A stretch of DNA of 64,000 bases from Bombyx mori. Its lineage: Eukaryota; Arthropoda; Insecta; Lepidoptera; Bombycidae. The stretch covers positions 4,912,001-4,976,000 of the forward strand of contig NC_085131.1 in assembly GCF_030269925.1 (NCBI RefSeq). Reading direction: 5' to 3'. Shown here piece by piece: positions 1 through 11,616 of this stretch (positions are counted from its first letter, which is position 1; each line of letters begins with the position of its first letter). Both the position numbers and the translations under genes were made by a program. Below the pieces are notes generated by a model. It saw nothing but the letters and a program-made list of their open reading frames with translations. It was not told the origin of the DNA and did no database searches.

Positions 1-430
1 TCTAAGCAATAAAAATAAATAAATAAAAAAAGGCCGGCGATTCATCTGCTTGTTCACATAAAAAATTATGCCCAAGCCGTAAATGCATTATTCCGTTCAA
101 AATTCGAAATTTAAGTCCGAGCACTGCTTTCGAAATTCCATTCAACATTAACGCCATTCTAACCACCGCTAATGTAAAGCCGTACAGAAATTATGAAGTC
201 ATTTGCTTGAGTGGAACATAAAATGCGCGCGGAACAGAGACAGAGAGGGTTTATTATGTGTTTATGTCCTTCACACGTTTTGTAACAACGGTTTATTTTC
301 GTGAATGTTACTTTTGCGCAATCTCTACATTCGATTTGGGTATTTTATTTTATTTCGACACATGTACATGCGTATATGCATATTTATTTCACTGGATTGG
401 TACACCGCGCGTAATTCGTTTCCAAATGAT
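1..430. other. AT-rich DNA, no gene recognised
   Basis: No coding pattern, splice-compatible exon or known repeat is visible. Short open frames here lack any recognisable motif. Confidence 0.5.
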
Positions 431-580
431 TCTTGTCCACCGGACCTGTCTGGAAGAGATCGCTTTTAGCGATAAGACCGCCAATTGTACTTTTTTGTGT
501 TTAATGTATCGCACTGCTTATTTGTTTTTTGGTGTACAATAAAGAATACTCTCTCTCTCTCTCTTTCTCTCTGTAACGGT
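431..580 (+). repeat. LINE 3'-terminal fragment with (CT)n tail
   Basis: The stretch contains GCTTTTAGCGATAAGACCGC, then a polyadenylation-like AATAAAG and a (CT)n tract. Reverse-strand relatives occur at 31505-31740 and 43765-43905, each with a GA/CT tract at the same end. Conserved 3' sequence followed by a microsatellite is typical of LINE 3' ends. The LINE clade is not determined. Confidence 0.6.
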
Positions 581-1335
581 TTTTATAATCACGCCGAACG
601 TTGCGGTTACCGATAATTACCAGATCCAATTAGGATATCAACTTTATACCCAAGAATGGCAGTGGCATCATGTAGGGCTGTCTGAAGACGCTAGTAAGCA
701 CAGGGTGAGATCATCATCCTATCAAGGCATTTAAATAAATAAAAACAATAACAATGTCAATTACAAAATTAGTTTTCAGTGATTTGATGATGTTGGTTTT
801 TTTACAGTCATTATTTATTAATGAATCAGCTGTTCGTAACTAGCTACCGTCCCTAATTAATTTTTAACGTATGATGGATATTCCGCGCGTCAAAGGCGAT
901 AGTGATCGCAATTGACTCTTTATCAAAGTTGTCATAAATTTTATAAAAGAAGCCATAGCATCGAAGTATCAGCAATGGTATCATCAGATCAATTGACATC
1001 GGCGTCTTGTCCATTGTCACTAAAACGACAGGGTATTGTAGAACAGCAAACGATTTGTACAAGAGTATCGAATATTCTCTCTGTTAATACAGGTTTGTGA
1101 GATATACCTTCATTTGGGGTTGTGGGAATAACGACGAAAGGAAGAACTTCCACCAAACTGGATATTGCTTGGTAGACCGACGGTCAGAATGTTGTTGTTC
1201 GGTTGTATATATCCAAGCTTATCTTGAAAATTTCGCAAGCGAGATTCAAGCGTCTGTCAAATATCTTGTGCTGTATGATGGCTACCGCCGCAGGGTCTTC
1301 CACTTGTGAATTAATTACGTATATGACTATACTAA
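581..1335. other. No gene recognised
   Basis: Unique-looking AT-rich sequence. Short open frames at 853-1309 lie on both strands, overlap one another and show no domain, so they are read as chance. Confidence 0.45.
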
Positions 1336-1581
1336 TCTCTATATCTTATATATAAAATTCTCGTGTCACGATGTTAGTTACCATACTCCTCTGAAATGGC
1401 ATTATGTGGTTGAATGAGGTTTTTTTATTTTTATATTCTCTCATCGTTCACAGCGCTACATGCCTCTTTCACTCATTTACCACAACCTTACACACTTGCA
1501 ATAAGTTCGTTTTTTTTTCTACACTAGAAATTCCCTAGAAATCGTATAAATGGCAAAACAACGTTTGCCGGGTCAGCTATT
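1336..1581 (+). mobile_element. Helitron-like nonautonomous element
   Basis: Begins TC after A. Near the 3' end is a hairpin, GGCAAA with six bases then TTTGCC, followed by GGGTCAGCTA. The last base of the usual CTAG end appears mutated (CTAT). The final GCCGGGTCAGCTA block is shared with the copies at 6227, 27939, 38274 and 41867. TC start, 3' hairpin and CTRR end are Helitron hallmarks. Confidence 0.6.
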
Positions 1582-1585
1582 AACA

Positions 1586-2490
1586 TAAAGGGTGATTTTA
1601 TAGTAGCTATAGGAAATGATTTAAAAAAAAAACATATCAAATTTAGAAAAAATCATGAAATCTTTATTTGAATCGATAGTACGGTTCGTATAATTTAATG
1701 TTTGTAGATTATTTCATGAAATTGTTGACCACGGCTGCGCCTCAAACGGTCCATCCGCTTAGTCCAATTTTGGCATACTCTTTCCAACATTTCGGCTGAT
1801 TTCTCACGAATAAATGCTTCAATGTTGTCTTCCCATGCGTTGATCGAAGCGAGCTTGTCAGCATAGACATGAGCCTTAACATAGCTCCACAAAAAATAGT
1901 CTAAAGGTGTTAAATCGCACGATCTAGGCGACCAATTGACCGGTTCCAAACGTGAAATAAAAAATTCTGCGTTGTGGTAGGTCTTTCAGCTTCAATTCTT
2001 GCACCAGCTGTATTTTGAAAGGCTTCACACCTAAATCCTTTCACAAAATTTTCCACGTTGTTGAGTAACAGAGGCCCAATTGCTGCGAACGTCGTCGAAT
2101 CGATAATTGATGGTCATCGCTAACACTGGCCGATACAGCTGCGGTATTTTCTTCAGTTCGCACTGTACGTAAGCGTGATGGTGGTTTAATGTCCAACAAT
2201 GTAAATTTGATGCGAAATTTAGTCACAATAGCCCGAATAGCCGCTTCAGTGGGTCGATTAAACTGAGCATAAAATGGAAGAACCACGCGAGATGAACTTT
2301 CTTAACAGAGCACGCATTTGGTAATAAAATTTAATGATTGTAAGCGTTGTTCGTTTGTAAGACAAGACGATTCATGGTTAAATTATATACCAAGCTGAAG
2401 ATGTTTGACAATAACACAAAACACGAAACATGCGTTAGCTTTCAAAATCAGTGTTGCCAAAAAGAAAATAGCTAAAAAATCACCCTTTAT
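1586..2490 (-). mobile_element. Internally deleted mariner-like transposon
   Basis: Terminal inverted repeats beginning AAAGGGTGATTTT lie at about 1587-1608 and 2468-2489, flanked by TA. The minus strand carries the two ends of a mariner-family transposase. The N-terminal helix-turn-helix part is at 2041-2286 and the C-terminal part, with the RSCDLTPLDYFLW signature, is at 1695-1949. The element is about 0.9 kb against the usual about 1.3 kb, so it is a nonautonomous deletion derivative. Confidence 0.85.
1695..2286 (-). pseudogene. Mariner transposase remnant
   Basis: Reading the minus strand from 2286, an N-terminal DNA-binding part (FNRPTEAAIRAIV ... TTWKIL) is followed by a TGA stop at about 2040. 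The frame then continues with KDLGVKPFKIQLVQELKL to about 1950 and resumes in another frame with EPVNWSPRSCDLTPLDYF and about 75 further residues. Relative to the family, roughly 150 residues carrying the first two catalytic aspartates are missing. Only the block containing the third acidic residue remains. It cannot encode an active transposase. Confidence 0.85.
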
Positions 2491-2534
2491 ATAATGTAAT
2501 CTCTATATAACATAAATTAAATTTGAAATTTATC

Positions 2535-2690
2535 ACGATATCTTCATCGCCCACTGTTATCCACTTTTGGACATAGGTTTCTTCCAATGTACACCTTAAG
2601 CCCTGTCTTCGTCCTCCTCAATCATTTCTTCCGTCTGGCTGTGGGCACTCCATTTAAAATTTGCCGGTGCGCGGTTTCTACTAAAGAACC
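2535..2690 (-). repeat. Decayed LINE 3'-end fragment (tentative)
   Basis: The stretch from ATCGCCCACTG through GGACATAGG resembles the 3' end of lepidopteran RTE-type LINEs, where the corresponding ORF end reads AYVQQW. It is much decayed compared with the copies at 28645 and 61822. Confidence 0.35.
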
Positions 2691-3316
2691 AGGTTGCTGC
2701 AGTGGTCTTCGGTCTACGGTATATATGTAGGCTCACTGTCTCTTCAGATGCTGGCTCTCTGACCTATGCTTTTATGATGCTATGATTATATGATTTTATG
2801 CTATGACTTTATCATCATGATGTGACAAACATTAATACTTATTTATCGCAAGTTTAATTGTCGAACGGATAATATTCGTAATCATATCTATTTTAAAACG
2901 CAAATCGAATCGCATCATCGAATTAAAATACTTAATTTGTAACACAGATGCAATGAATAAATAACAATTAATTAATTTCTGGATAAGCGTCGAACGGTCT
3001 GCGAATGTAAATAGCGTTTTAATTTTAGTTTGTTTGTTGGGGGTCAACGAACTCTATACTAATTGAGTTTAAACGTAATCGTCTTCACGTCACTTCAAAC
3101 ATTATATAGTATGGTCAACAGAATTCCTATGTTGTTTTGAAACATATATTTGGCGTAATAGTTGTTTACTTGTATGCAATACAGACAAAAATTTCGAATT
3201 CATTCGAACCATAAACATTATTTGTTTTTGTTTTATTGGTTTGGAAATAATCGTGTTAACAAATTAACGAAATGCTATTTTAAGCGTCTCAATCACTAAT
3301 AATCTTTTATTAAAGA
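2691..3316. other. No gene recognised
   Basis: AT-rich sequence with small repeats such as TATGATTATATGATTTTATG. No coding or repeat assignment is made. Confidence 0.45.
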
Positions 3317-3354
3317 CAAGCAAATCTTTACTCTTTATAATATTAGTATAGATT
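3317..3354 (-). repeat. Helitron-like 5'-end fragment
   Basis: Contains the inverted terminal sequence CTTTATAATATTAGTATAGA found at the 5' end of the element at 3363-3589. Only this end is present, suggesting a truncated neighbour. Confidence 0.5.
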
Positions 3355-3362
3355 ACTTTATT

Positions 3363-3589
3363 CTAGCGTCAATAGTTTTCGCAGCGCACGCGATGTAAAG
3401 AATATTTTCGGTAATTTTGGAGTTTTAGCAAGCATTCCTAATTTAAAAAAAAAGAATATAGCCTATGTCACTCAGGGATAGTGTAGCTTCCAAACAATGA
3501 AATAATTTTTAAAATCGGTTCAGTAGTTTCGGAGCCTATTCAATACAAACAAACAAACAAATCTTTCCTCTTTATAATATTAGTATAGA
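3363..3589 (-). mobile_element. Helitron-like element, TATACTAATATTATAAAG family
   Basis: On the minus strand it starts TCTATACTAATATTATAAAG and ends GCTAG. It contains the block reading TCGGTTCAGTAGTTTCGGAG on the plus strand, also seen at 25508, 31025 and 53209. Nonautonomous, with no coding capacity. Confidence 0.65.
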
Positions 3590-4640
3590 AAACTATATAG
3601 AACCGATAATTTCATACTCCAGAACGGTAAATTTCCGATAATAAAGCGAATTGATTTCGTATCCTAAACAAAAGCCGAATAATTACTTGGTACGTAGGTA
3701 GCTGTAACATTATCAAGGCCGTAATAATTTACGCTCACACCGATGCCGGCTCAATAATGAAGTGACACAAAGCGGATTCAAAGGCATACCGATGTTAATA
3801 TGTTGAACAAAACAAAACTGCGTGGGTCGGTCTTAATTATGATCCGGTGTTTGTACGCCCTTTATTGTTTCCTGCAGGTGACGTCAAATCAGGACCGATC
3901 AAAGTGAGTGCTCTTAATAAAGCGGACACACTGCCCATTCATCACGGCACCACCCGTCCTGTCTGAATCATGTGAGCTACGGATCGAAATGATCTGTCGG
4001 TCCTTCCCCGAGCCGGTCATGTTTCCCTCTGCGCGTCAAACAAATTCTATTGTTTGATATTCGTTTGTTTTTTGTCGGAAATGTTTATTGATTACATTTT
4101 TCGTTTTTAATTACTTCCAGTAATGCTGGCCGGAAGTTGATTTTCCAGTCGTTTTTATGAACGTTTATTATTCATGAAATTGGTTTCGGATTAGGGTTTA
4201 TAATTGTAACGTAATATAACATTATTGAATAATAATACCATCAAAGAAAAACGGTTTTTTAACTATTTATTTCAAAAAATATTACACGGTCTTCTCGCAT
4301 GTTTCTGCGGCGAAACAGTGATATATTTCTATTTAAGAGACCAAAAGGTTTTTGTTAGAATACAAATGCGACTTCGATCTCACATCTGAAAAACTGAATT
4401 CTACAAAATGCAGCTAATAAAAATAAAAACCATAAAAAAGTTCCACATTTCTCATTCACGGTGCATATCCATTTTTTGTTTAAGGATACTGAAAAGAACC
4501 GAGAAAATTAATAACTTAATAAGGTTATTTAAAAAAAATATCTATAGGTATGTAGGTGTTTATAAATTCATTTATAAATTTTAATTACGCTTAAAAATAC
4601 GTCGTAAGTTTTTAATTTTTTTTATTTCGTAATAGTAGTA
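3590..4640. other. No gene recognised; repeat-poor island near 3700-4030
   Basis: No coding pattern supported. The part at about 3700-4030 is less AT-rich than its surroundings and matches no dispersed repeat in the window. It contains a short splice-flanked frame on the plus strand near 3880-3903, judged too short to call an exon. Confidence 0.4.
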
Positions 4641-4689
4641 TTAAATATTTATAGTGTACGACTTGGGAAAACCGAAGAATATCATCATC

Positions 4690-4960
4690 ATCATCATTAT
4701 CCTGCCCTTCTCCCAGTCACCTGGAGTCGGCGCAACATGTTTTCTCCTTCCATACTCTTCTATCATATACCATTTCTTCGCTCACTCCCCTCTTACTCAT
4801 ATCGTCTTTCACACAATCCATCCATTTCTTCTTAGGTCTACCTCTTCCTCTATATCCATCCACATTTATAGTTAACACTCTCTTACCAACCTCACCTTCA
4901 TTTCGTCTCATCACATGTCCATACCATCCCAAACGCGCACTCCTCAGCTTCTCGCTTCGA
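4690..4960 (-). repeat. RTE-type LINE C-terminal fragment
   Basis: The minus strand encodes MGWYGHVMRRNEGEVGKRVL and then RGRGRPKKKWMDCVKDDM. This is the conserved region just C-terminal of the reverse transcriptase in RTE-like LINEs. A close relative lies at 13900-14235. It is 5'-truncated and non-functional. Confidence 0.75.
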
Positions 4961-6226
4961 AGAGTATATAATACTATAACATATAATTATTATCTATAAC
5001 ATATAATTATACTATACCTGTTCAAGATCTACATAGCGTGGAAAGAAACGCGTGATGACGTTTGACATTTATGATAATTTTTTACATTATCTGTGCATTT
5101 CATTACGCGCCAAACATTTCGCCAGTAATATTTAATATAAAAAAAAAACAAAACACTTCGGCACCTTTTATAATTTCCATTATTTTCAGTAAATTATTAT
5201 TGTTAGACTAAAAATAAAATACATAGAATATCACTTTCAAAAAAAGACTATAATAATATGTTAAGATTTTATGTTATTTTTCCAGAACATGGACAATAAC
5301 ATATAATTAAAATCTATCACGAATCCGCTTATATAATTTTCAATTTGTAAAACTGACCCCGTAGTGAATTTGAATTGGGTCGCAGATGCGCGGAATTTTA
5401 AAATGCATGCAATTTGAATTTGTAATACGTATAAAACTGGTCGGCAGTGTGCGGCGATAGTTCTTTCAATATTTAATCGTGTCTCCGTTATGGATAGGGT
5501 CTGCAGGAAACAGGTGGACGAATTCCATTCGAATTCGCAAGTTGTTGCTCCCCTACTTTAAAGTTAGTTACCCCTACTTAGTTAAGCTACATACGAGTTT
5601 CTCTTGGACTGAAGCAAAGTTTTCAAGCGAATTCCGAATTTAAAATTGTAATACGAATTGATAGTCGAATTGTCAATAAATCGTAATTCAGGATCTTCGA
5701 TGTGATTTTAAAAATAATGTTGCCAGATTTAATGTGACCAAACTGGATTTTCTGTTATTGGTTCTATATGTACTAAAACATGAGTGATTTATACTAAAAA
5801 CATGAGATGCAAGATAATGAAAGGCACAATCAAAGCCGATCTCAAACAAAGATACTGACTTCGACCAGAAATGTAACCTAAGCCCCTAGTGCGGTGGTAG
5901 GGGTATTAGTACAGCAACCAGGCGATATCACAGATTGAAATCAAACTTAGATGCCATTAAGAATGCTTACATAAGTTTCTCATTGACCCATAGTAGGGGT
6001 GTCGCGATGCGTCGAGATTATTATGGCCCCACAAAGGGCGAATTAATTCACTGACCGTTTCGCAGTATGACCAAACTTATTGGTATTAACATAAGAATCG
6101 CGGCGGCGTCTTTCCCACGGTTCAATTGCGGTGTTCGAAATTTGCGATTTAAATTAGGGAACATTGTAGACTAGATATATCAATGTGATTGCGACACCTG
6201 TTTTGTTTTATACGAATGCGTCTAAA
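4961..6226. other. No gene recognised
   Basis: AT-rich sequence with local tandem similarity near 4965-5015 (ATAACATATAATTAT repeated). Nothing else can be assigned. Confidence 0.45.
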
Positions 6227-6515
6227 TCTATATATATATATATATATAAATGAATTGCTGTTCGTTTTTCTCGCTAAAATTCGAGAACGGCGCGATCGGG
6301 TAATTTGGGTCTTGAATTATTTGTGGAAGTTCAGAGAAGGTTTAAAAGATAAATATGAACTTGCTCGGAATTAAATAAAAATAACAATTTTGTTTTTCCT
6401 TTGATGTGTAACCCGTCGGACGGATTCCTTTTGTTTGTTTTAAGTTTATTTTATACAAAAGTTTAGGTCTTTTATTTACCGATTGAGGCACTACGAAGTC
6501 TGCCGGGTCAGCTAG
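6227..6515 (+). mobile_element. Helitron-like element (Lep1-like)
   Basis: Starts A|TC followed by a (TA)n run and ATGAATTGCTGTTCG. Ends GCCGGGTCAGCTAG|T, preceded by a GGCA...TGCC imperfect hairpin. Minus-strand copies lie at 27939, 38274 and 41867. The pattern agrees with the nonautonomous lepidopteran Helitron family known as Lep1; that identification is from memory. Confidence 0.7.
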
Positions 6516-7315
6516 TTTTTTAATAAAATAATAAAGATCGTTCTCTTTTGGAATAATTTTAGAACGTTCTACCGTTTTTGGGTTAAGGCAAAAGTCAAAT
6601 ATGGGAAGTGTATTTACTACTAAGTGAATTTCAAGTAAATACAAGATTCACGTTTGAGTCTAAGTTATGCGGTATCCGATGTAGTAATAACAAGAAACAC
6701 GAATGTAGCACAAGCCAAGTTTAATCTGCAAGTAACGACGTAGGCAAATCTAACTTATCCTTGTTCAACAATACTTGTCAGCTACGACGCGCTACGCCCA
6801 CTCGTGCTACGCCAGCTACGTTCTGCTACGGAATTATTAACGTAGCTGTTTCCAGCGGAACGAAGTTTCTAACTTGCAGTTACAAAATTTTTGTCTTTTG
6901 TTTTGCTAACAAAAATTAACCGATTCCTTTGAGAGAAAAGAACTGTTTACACGTCACGGTGGGATTGATAAATTTTGAATTCATTTTTAAATCCGAACAA
7001 TGCTTAAGAGAATTAAAGTTTATATATTTTTTTAATAATATTCAAATTCAAATATGCAACTTTACACTAAACTTGACAAGTGGAGTGTTGATTCAAAGTT
7101 TCGATATTCAGGAATCATAAAGGAGATTACTTGTACTTAGTCTCGATGTTTTCCTAACACAATAGTATAATATATTATATTGATTCGATATTGCTCTAAA
7201 TATTAAAAACTGAAAATCTGATTAAAGGACGAATCCTTGATGACACAGACAGGAGCAGCAGCTTTCCGGTGGTGGGGCAATAATATCAGCACACTGTGCA
7301 CACCAAAAGGCCTTT
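6516..7315. other. No gene recognised; clustered GCTACG motif
   Basis: Unique AT-rich DNA. Positions 6780-6832 carry five GCTACG words at irregular short spacing. Short open frames have no domain. Confidence 0.4.
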
Positions 7316-7316
7316 A

Positions 7317-7415
7317 CAAGTGGTAGGGCGTAACAAAAGCCCCCATGACCAGGTACCACCATACTGTTTATTTTTGCCGTGAAGCAGTCATGTGTTCCGG
7401 CTTGAAGAATAGAAC
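7317..7415 (+). repeat. Decayed Bm1-type SINE fragment
   Basis: Recognisable Bm1 blocks: GTGGTAGG, CAGGTACCACCA, TGCCGTGAAGCAGT and CGGCTTGAAG. It is heavily mutated and lacks both ends. Confidence 0.6.
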
Positions 7416-7466
7416 TGATTTTCAGCACAATTGAGTTTTATTAAAATTCATGTCATGTGTTTTTAT

Positions 7467-7580
7467 TTTTTTTATTGCCCTTTTAGGCTGACGAGTATAC
7501 GGCCCACCTGATGATGAGTGGTTATCGTCAACCATGGACTTCAACAATGCCAAGGGTAGAGCCAAGCCGCTGCCTAAAAA
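7467..7580 (-). repeat. Short SINE-like repeat sharing the Bm1 tail
   Basis: Plus-strand order is T-rich tract, TTATTGCCCTTTTAGGCTGA, ACGGCCCACCTGATGATGAG and ending AGCCGCTGCCTA. Equivalent copies occur at 10580, 19183, 20383, 26237, 36711 (inverted), 41159 (inverted) and 57532. Its terminal 70 bases resemble the Bm1 3' end. Confidence 0.7.
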
Positions 7581-9000
7581 GGTCACAAGGTTGGTTTTGG
7601 CATTCACGTTAACACATCTATGGGCTTTAATAACAATTTAACATGGACTTTTTGGCAGGAACGCGAGGAGTGAAGTTTTGTGATTTGTTTTATTTTGTCT
7701 ATTTAGTGTTTCTTCAGGTTTAAATGTGTAATAACGGTGGTTTATTAACCGTTTAATATATGTGAAAGTGCAAGAATATGGGAAAATGAAACAGAGCCAC
7801 TGAACGTAACTTCTCGGGATCCTCCAAAAAGTCCTGAAAAAGTCTCAGTAAATGACTTCCATTTTACTGAGATTATATGTCATCCCATATCATATCATCT
7901 CATTTCCTTTAATTTCATCCCAGTTGATTGATATTATCATTTTTCATGAAAATAATAATTAAAATTAAAATAAGACACGACTTGTTACCAGGTCATAAAA
8001 TCCCTTTAAAAAAAAACAATTTAACATCACATGGAATGTGAACTCGCCTATCCGGGCAATAAGACAATGACCGAAATCCGTTAATTTATTCTCTTAAGAT
8101 AACCAATCCTTGCGATTCGAGCCCCTAAGTTGTGCTTTAACCAGATTCAACTCGTTTATCGGTGTTAAAATGTGCGATCCGTAGACTTCTACCGCGAAAG
8201 CTCTAGATTTATTAGTCGCCATTCTTCGCGGTCTTGGTAACAGTTCGAAGTGTGCTTACTTAATATAAACTGAATTGATTTTGTGCCGGATTCACCAATA
8301 GCGGTTGTATTGATTTTGTGAACTTTTGGATGTGAGCAGAGACTGGTCTGGTTTTTATGTAACACGTTCTTTAACCACTTCAGGGACGATTTTTTTTCTT
8401 TACTTTAATTTATTCTTTATTGTTATTCGTTCATTTTATATTGAAAATTATATTGATAAGAAAAAAATTACAAAGATATTATAGTGAAGTAGAAAAAGTC
8501 CAAATATGTGGTCATTTAGCGTAGAATTAAATATATAGGCGTCAATGTACTTATAAATTGCTTGAAGAGGATAAAAGATGCATAGGATGTCCCTTTCACT
8601 ACAACTAGCAACCCAGTACAATACAGAATCTATTCACGGAGCGATTCAAGATATCATTCTATCACATGCCATCCGATTCTAGAGTGAACTAGTGTCAGGG
8701 CGACGGTGATCGTCGAATCTTATGATGCAATTTTCTTCAAAAATATTTCGAAAAAAAGAATTGTAAGGCGCCCAACTATGATTTCTTGCATAATAAACGT
8801 TTTTTATTGAAACAGGGCGGCCCATTGTTCATTTATATTTTGATTTTACTTAATAATTTATTACTTCTTTTGATGTACAAAACTGGTTTCTCAGTTTTTC
8901 AATAAAGTGAAATAGAATATAGGATTTACATATTTAATAATCAAGAGATCCGTTTTATTTTGTCAAATTGGTCGTGGTTTCAAGGACATAGCAACCTAAC
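7581..9000. other. No gene recognised
   Basis: Mostly AT-rich unique sequence. The moderately GC-balanced part at 8030-8350 matches no repeat in this window. No exon with supportable splice sites was found. Confidence 0.4.
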
Positions 9001-9247
9001 CTGGTGGTAGGACATCTTGTGAGCCCGCACGGGTAGGTACCACCGCCCCGCCTATTTTCTGCCGTGAAGCAGTAATGCGTTTCGGTTTGAAGGGTGGGGC
9101 AGCCGTTGTAACTATACTGAGAGATCTTAGAACTTATATCTCAAGGTGTGTGGCGCGTTTACGTTGTAGATGTCTATGGGTTCCAGTAGCCACTTAACAC
9201 CAGGTGGGCTGTGAGCTCGTCCACACATCTAGGCAATAAAAAAAAAA
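9001..9247 (+). repeat. Bm1-type SINE, body
   Basis: Starts CTGGTGGTAGGACATCTTGT and ends CTAGGCAATAAA plus A-rich tail. The tRNA-related head is absent (5' truncation). Confidence 0.9.
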
Positions 9248-9603
9248 CCTGGTAATAAAAAAATAAAAATTTAAAATATATACACGTATCGAGTGATGCG
9301 ACTGTGTCCGTGTTTAATTTCCGCAGTCAGTTCAAATTTTTTCAAAGTACGTAATATTTCTTCATCAACGAATTCCACGTTGAAGAAATAACATGGCGCA
9401 ATGAAATTAAAAGCCGTCAAATTTATACCATTACGTAATTGGTAATGGGAAGGCGTCTTCTGAGCTCAGACGAGTAGACACCAACCACTGTTTTGCTCGT
9501 TTATACAATTATGGAAACATAAAATATGATTACTTTATTTATTATAAATTTTTTTTCGATGTAAATAAATAAAAAACTTCAGAGGTGTCAAGGGACACCC
9601 GGA
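9248..9603. other. No gene recognised
   Basis: AT-rich interval between a SINE and a MITE. Holds a short palindrome, GTGTCAAGGGACAC, at 9586-9599. Confidence 0.4.
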
Positions 9604-9909
9604 TGGAACGAAGTTCCTTTCGATTAATTAGTGAAGGAATTGTAATTTTTTTTTTTAGTTATAATAATAAATTACGGCATTATGAAGAAGAAAAAAACAA
9701 TACTATGAACTAAATTACTATTGTTGAAACGCTATCTCGAGAAACTGTACTCATTACGCGGACCAATCGGATACGAGCAATGTTACGCGATAAGCGCCTA
9801 CACGTTGATTGGTCAGAATGACGGATCTAAAAAGTGTCGTGACAACTTTTCGTAAGAATTTTTTCCGTCTAGCCCCCTTTCACAACGCGCGATAAGGAAC
9901 TTCGTTCCA
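9604..9909. mobile_element. MITE-like element with 16-bp terminal inverted repeats
   Basis: TGGAACGAAGTTCCTT at 9604-9619 is repeated as its exact reverse complement at 9894-9909. The 306-bp interval has no coding capacity. The superfamily cannot be assigned because no clear target duplication is visible. Confidence 0.65.
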
Positions 9910-9994
9910 AAAAAAAAGTTGGGAGACAGAAACATTTTAAGCAGTTAAATAAGACTATATTACAACTGGGCATATGTACATATACAATACTTAC

Positions 9995-10141
9995 TGCATT
10001 ACAAGATTTCGGCTTGGTTGCGGCTTTGGTCTTTTGTTTTACGGGCGGAGTGACTGGTGTCGGTGGGGTACACGGTGGACTATCGCTCCCGCCCCCGCTG
10101 CCGCTTGTAGCTGCGCTTGACTTTTCCGATCCGTTGCTCGA
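9995..10141 (-). CDS. C2H2 zinc-finger protein, exon (Ser/Pro-rich tail)
   Basis: This is the last exon identified, in transcription order, of the minus-strand zinc-finger gene. The acceptor is CTTGCAG just above 10141 and the donor is GTAAGT just below 9995. The 147 nt encode 49 residues with no partial codons: a Ser/Gly-rich start (SSNGSEKSSAATSGSGGGSD), a Pro/Thr segment (PPCTPPTPVTPPV) and a Lys-rich end (KQKTKAATKPKSCNA). The phase agrees with the exon at 14630-14730. A basic, low-complexity tail is common in sequence-specific zinc-finger regulators. No following exon was identified, so the C-terminus is unknown. The exon call rests on splice consensus and phase, not transcripts. Confidence 0.8.
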
Positions 10142-10578
10142 CTGCAAGATGAGAATTTGGTATATACAGATATTCTAGAAAAAATCGCTCTTCAGAAATA
10201 ATTGGACTGAAAATCTTGATAGATTTTTATCAAACCAAATGAATGCTTGCTTTGAGTGCATGCGCCAGCTTAAGTTATACGGTACGAAAATAAAACACTT
10301 AATTACAACTTAACCGAAATTTCCATGAAGACAACAAGACTGCCTAAGCTTGCCCTGAAACAGTTTAAATTACTGACTGTCCACTGAGTATACGTTCGAA
10401 TTTGAAAGGTGGGAAAGATGCTATGACAATATAATAGAAGCATCGAGTTTTCATCTGGATGATCGCATTTATATTCTAATGCCCATGTCATAAATGCTCA
10501 ATATCAAGTGAGCCCCTTCAACCATTTATGTAATAAAAAAAAATTAAAAAAAAAAATTATAAAGTTTTAATTTAAATA
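10142..10578 (-). other. Intron start, no other feature
   Basis: Part of the 4,488-bp intron between the zinc-finger exons at 9995-10141 and 14630-14730. No repeat is recognised here. Confidence 0.45.
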
Positions 10579-10692
10579 TTTTTTTTTACCTTTGTATGCA
10601 GACGATCATACGGCCCACCTGATGGTGAGTGGTTACCGTCGCCCATGGATTTCAGCAATGCCAAGGGCAGAGCCAAGCCACTGCCTACCTTT
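10579..10692 (-). repeat. Short SINE-like repeat sharing the Bm1 tail
   Basis: T-rich tract, then GCAGACGATCATACGGCCCA, CATGGATTTCAGCAATGCCA and CAAGCCACTGCCTA. Same family as 7467-7580. Confidence 0.75.
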
Positions 10693-11372
10693 TTTTTATT
10701 AAATTATAAAATAAAAATATTAAAATTAAAAAACTCCAGAGACGCTGGCAACACCGACTTGCAGTATTAGACAAGTTCCTTTTGTCTCCAACTGTTGTGG
10801 CTGTGAACGTTAAAGCTTAACAGGGATCATACGAAGACGTATCTAAGAGCGACAATAGTTACGTTCCAACTTCCGAAATGTACGGAACGTTAGCAGACGA
10901 AAATCAGCATCTGTCTACAATTTACTATTGCCATAAATTTACATGTAGACGTAGTTCAAAAAACAATACTAACGTAACTAGTGAAAGCTTAATTTTCAGT
11001 GTTTCTCAAACGTAGTAGACGTAAATAGGATGTTCTTAATTTCACTAGCAACGTGAACCTATCCCACTAGTTATCAGCAAAGCATAGACTACAACAATCT
11101 CAAAGTCAAAGTGGGGATTTACGAATCTCACATTAAGCGAAAAACAAATTTTCTCTGAAATCAGATGTGCGATGAGTGAACAGGGAAATAAAAAATGAAA
11201 TATTATATATGTATATATTTTTCTCATTAATAAAAAAGTCGCTACTGCAAATTTCAATGTTCTCATGCGTCAGGACAATTACCATCAATGTCGAGCGCTT
11301 ATACCTTTAATCTACCAAGTTATGTCTACCACAGCACTACTAATACAGTAACTAGTTCGAAAATGAATTTTT
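10693..11372. other. Intronic, no feature recognised
   Basis: AT-rich sequence. Small open frames (for example 11045-11266) show no domain. Confidence 0.4.
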
Positions 11373-11616
11373 ACTGGTGGTAGGACCTCTTGTGAGTTCG
11401 CGCGGGTAGGTACCACCGCCCTGCCTATTTCTGCCGTGAAGCAGTAATGCGTTTCGGTTTGAAGGGTGGGGTAGCCGTTGTAACTATACTGAGATCTTAG
11501 AACTTATATCTCAAGGTGGGTGGCGCATTTACGTTGTAGATGTCCATGGGCTCCAGTAACCACTTAACGCCAGGTGGGGTGTAAGCACGTCTACCCATCT
11601 AAGCAATAAAAAAAAA
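11373..11616 (+). repeat. Bm1-type SINE, body
   Basis: ACTGGTGGTAGGACCTCTTG through AAGCAATAAA and an A-rich end. Head absent. Confidence 0.9.

Noticed and set aside
431..580. (CT)n tract as a CRISPR or satellite candidate
   Set aside because: It is a simple microsatellite attached to a LINE 3' end, with no spacer-repeat structure.
3880..3903. Mini-exon-like stretch between CCTGCAG and GTGAGTG on the plus strand
   Set aside because: Only 24 bases, no neighbouring exons on that strand. Splice-like words occur often by chance.
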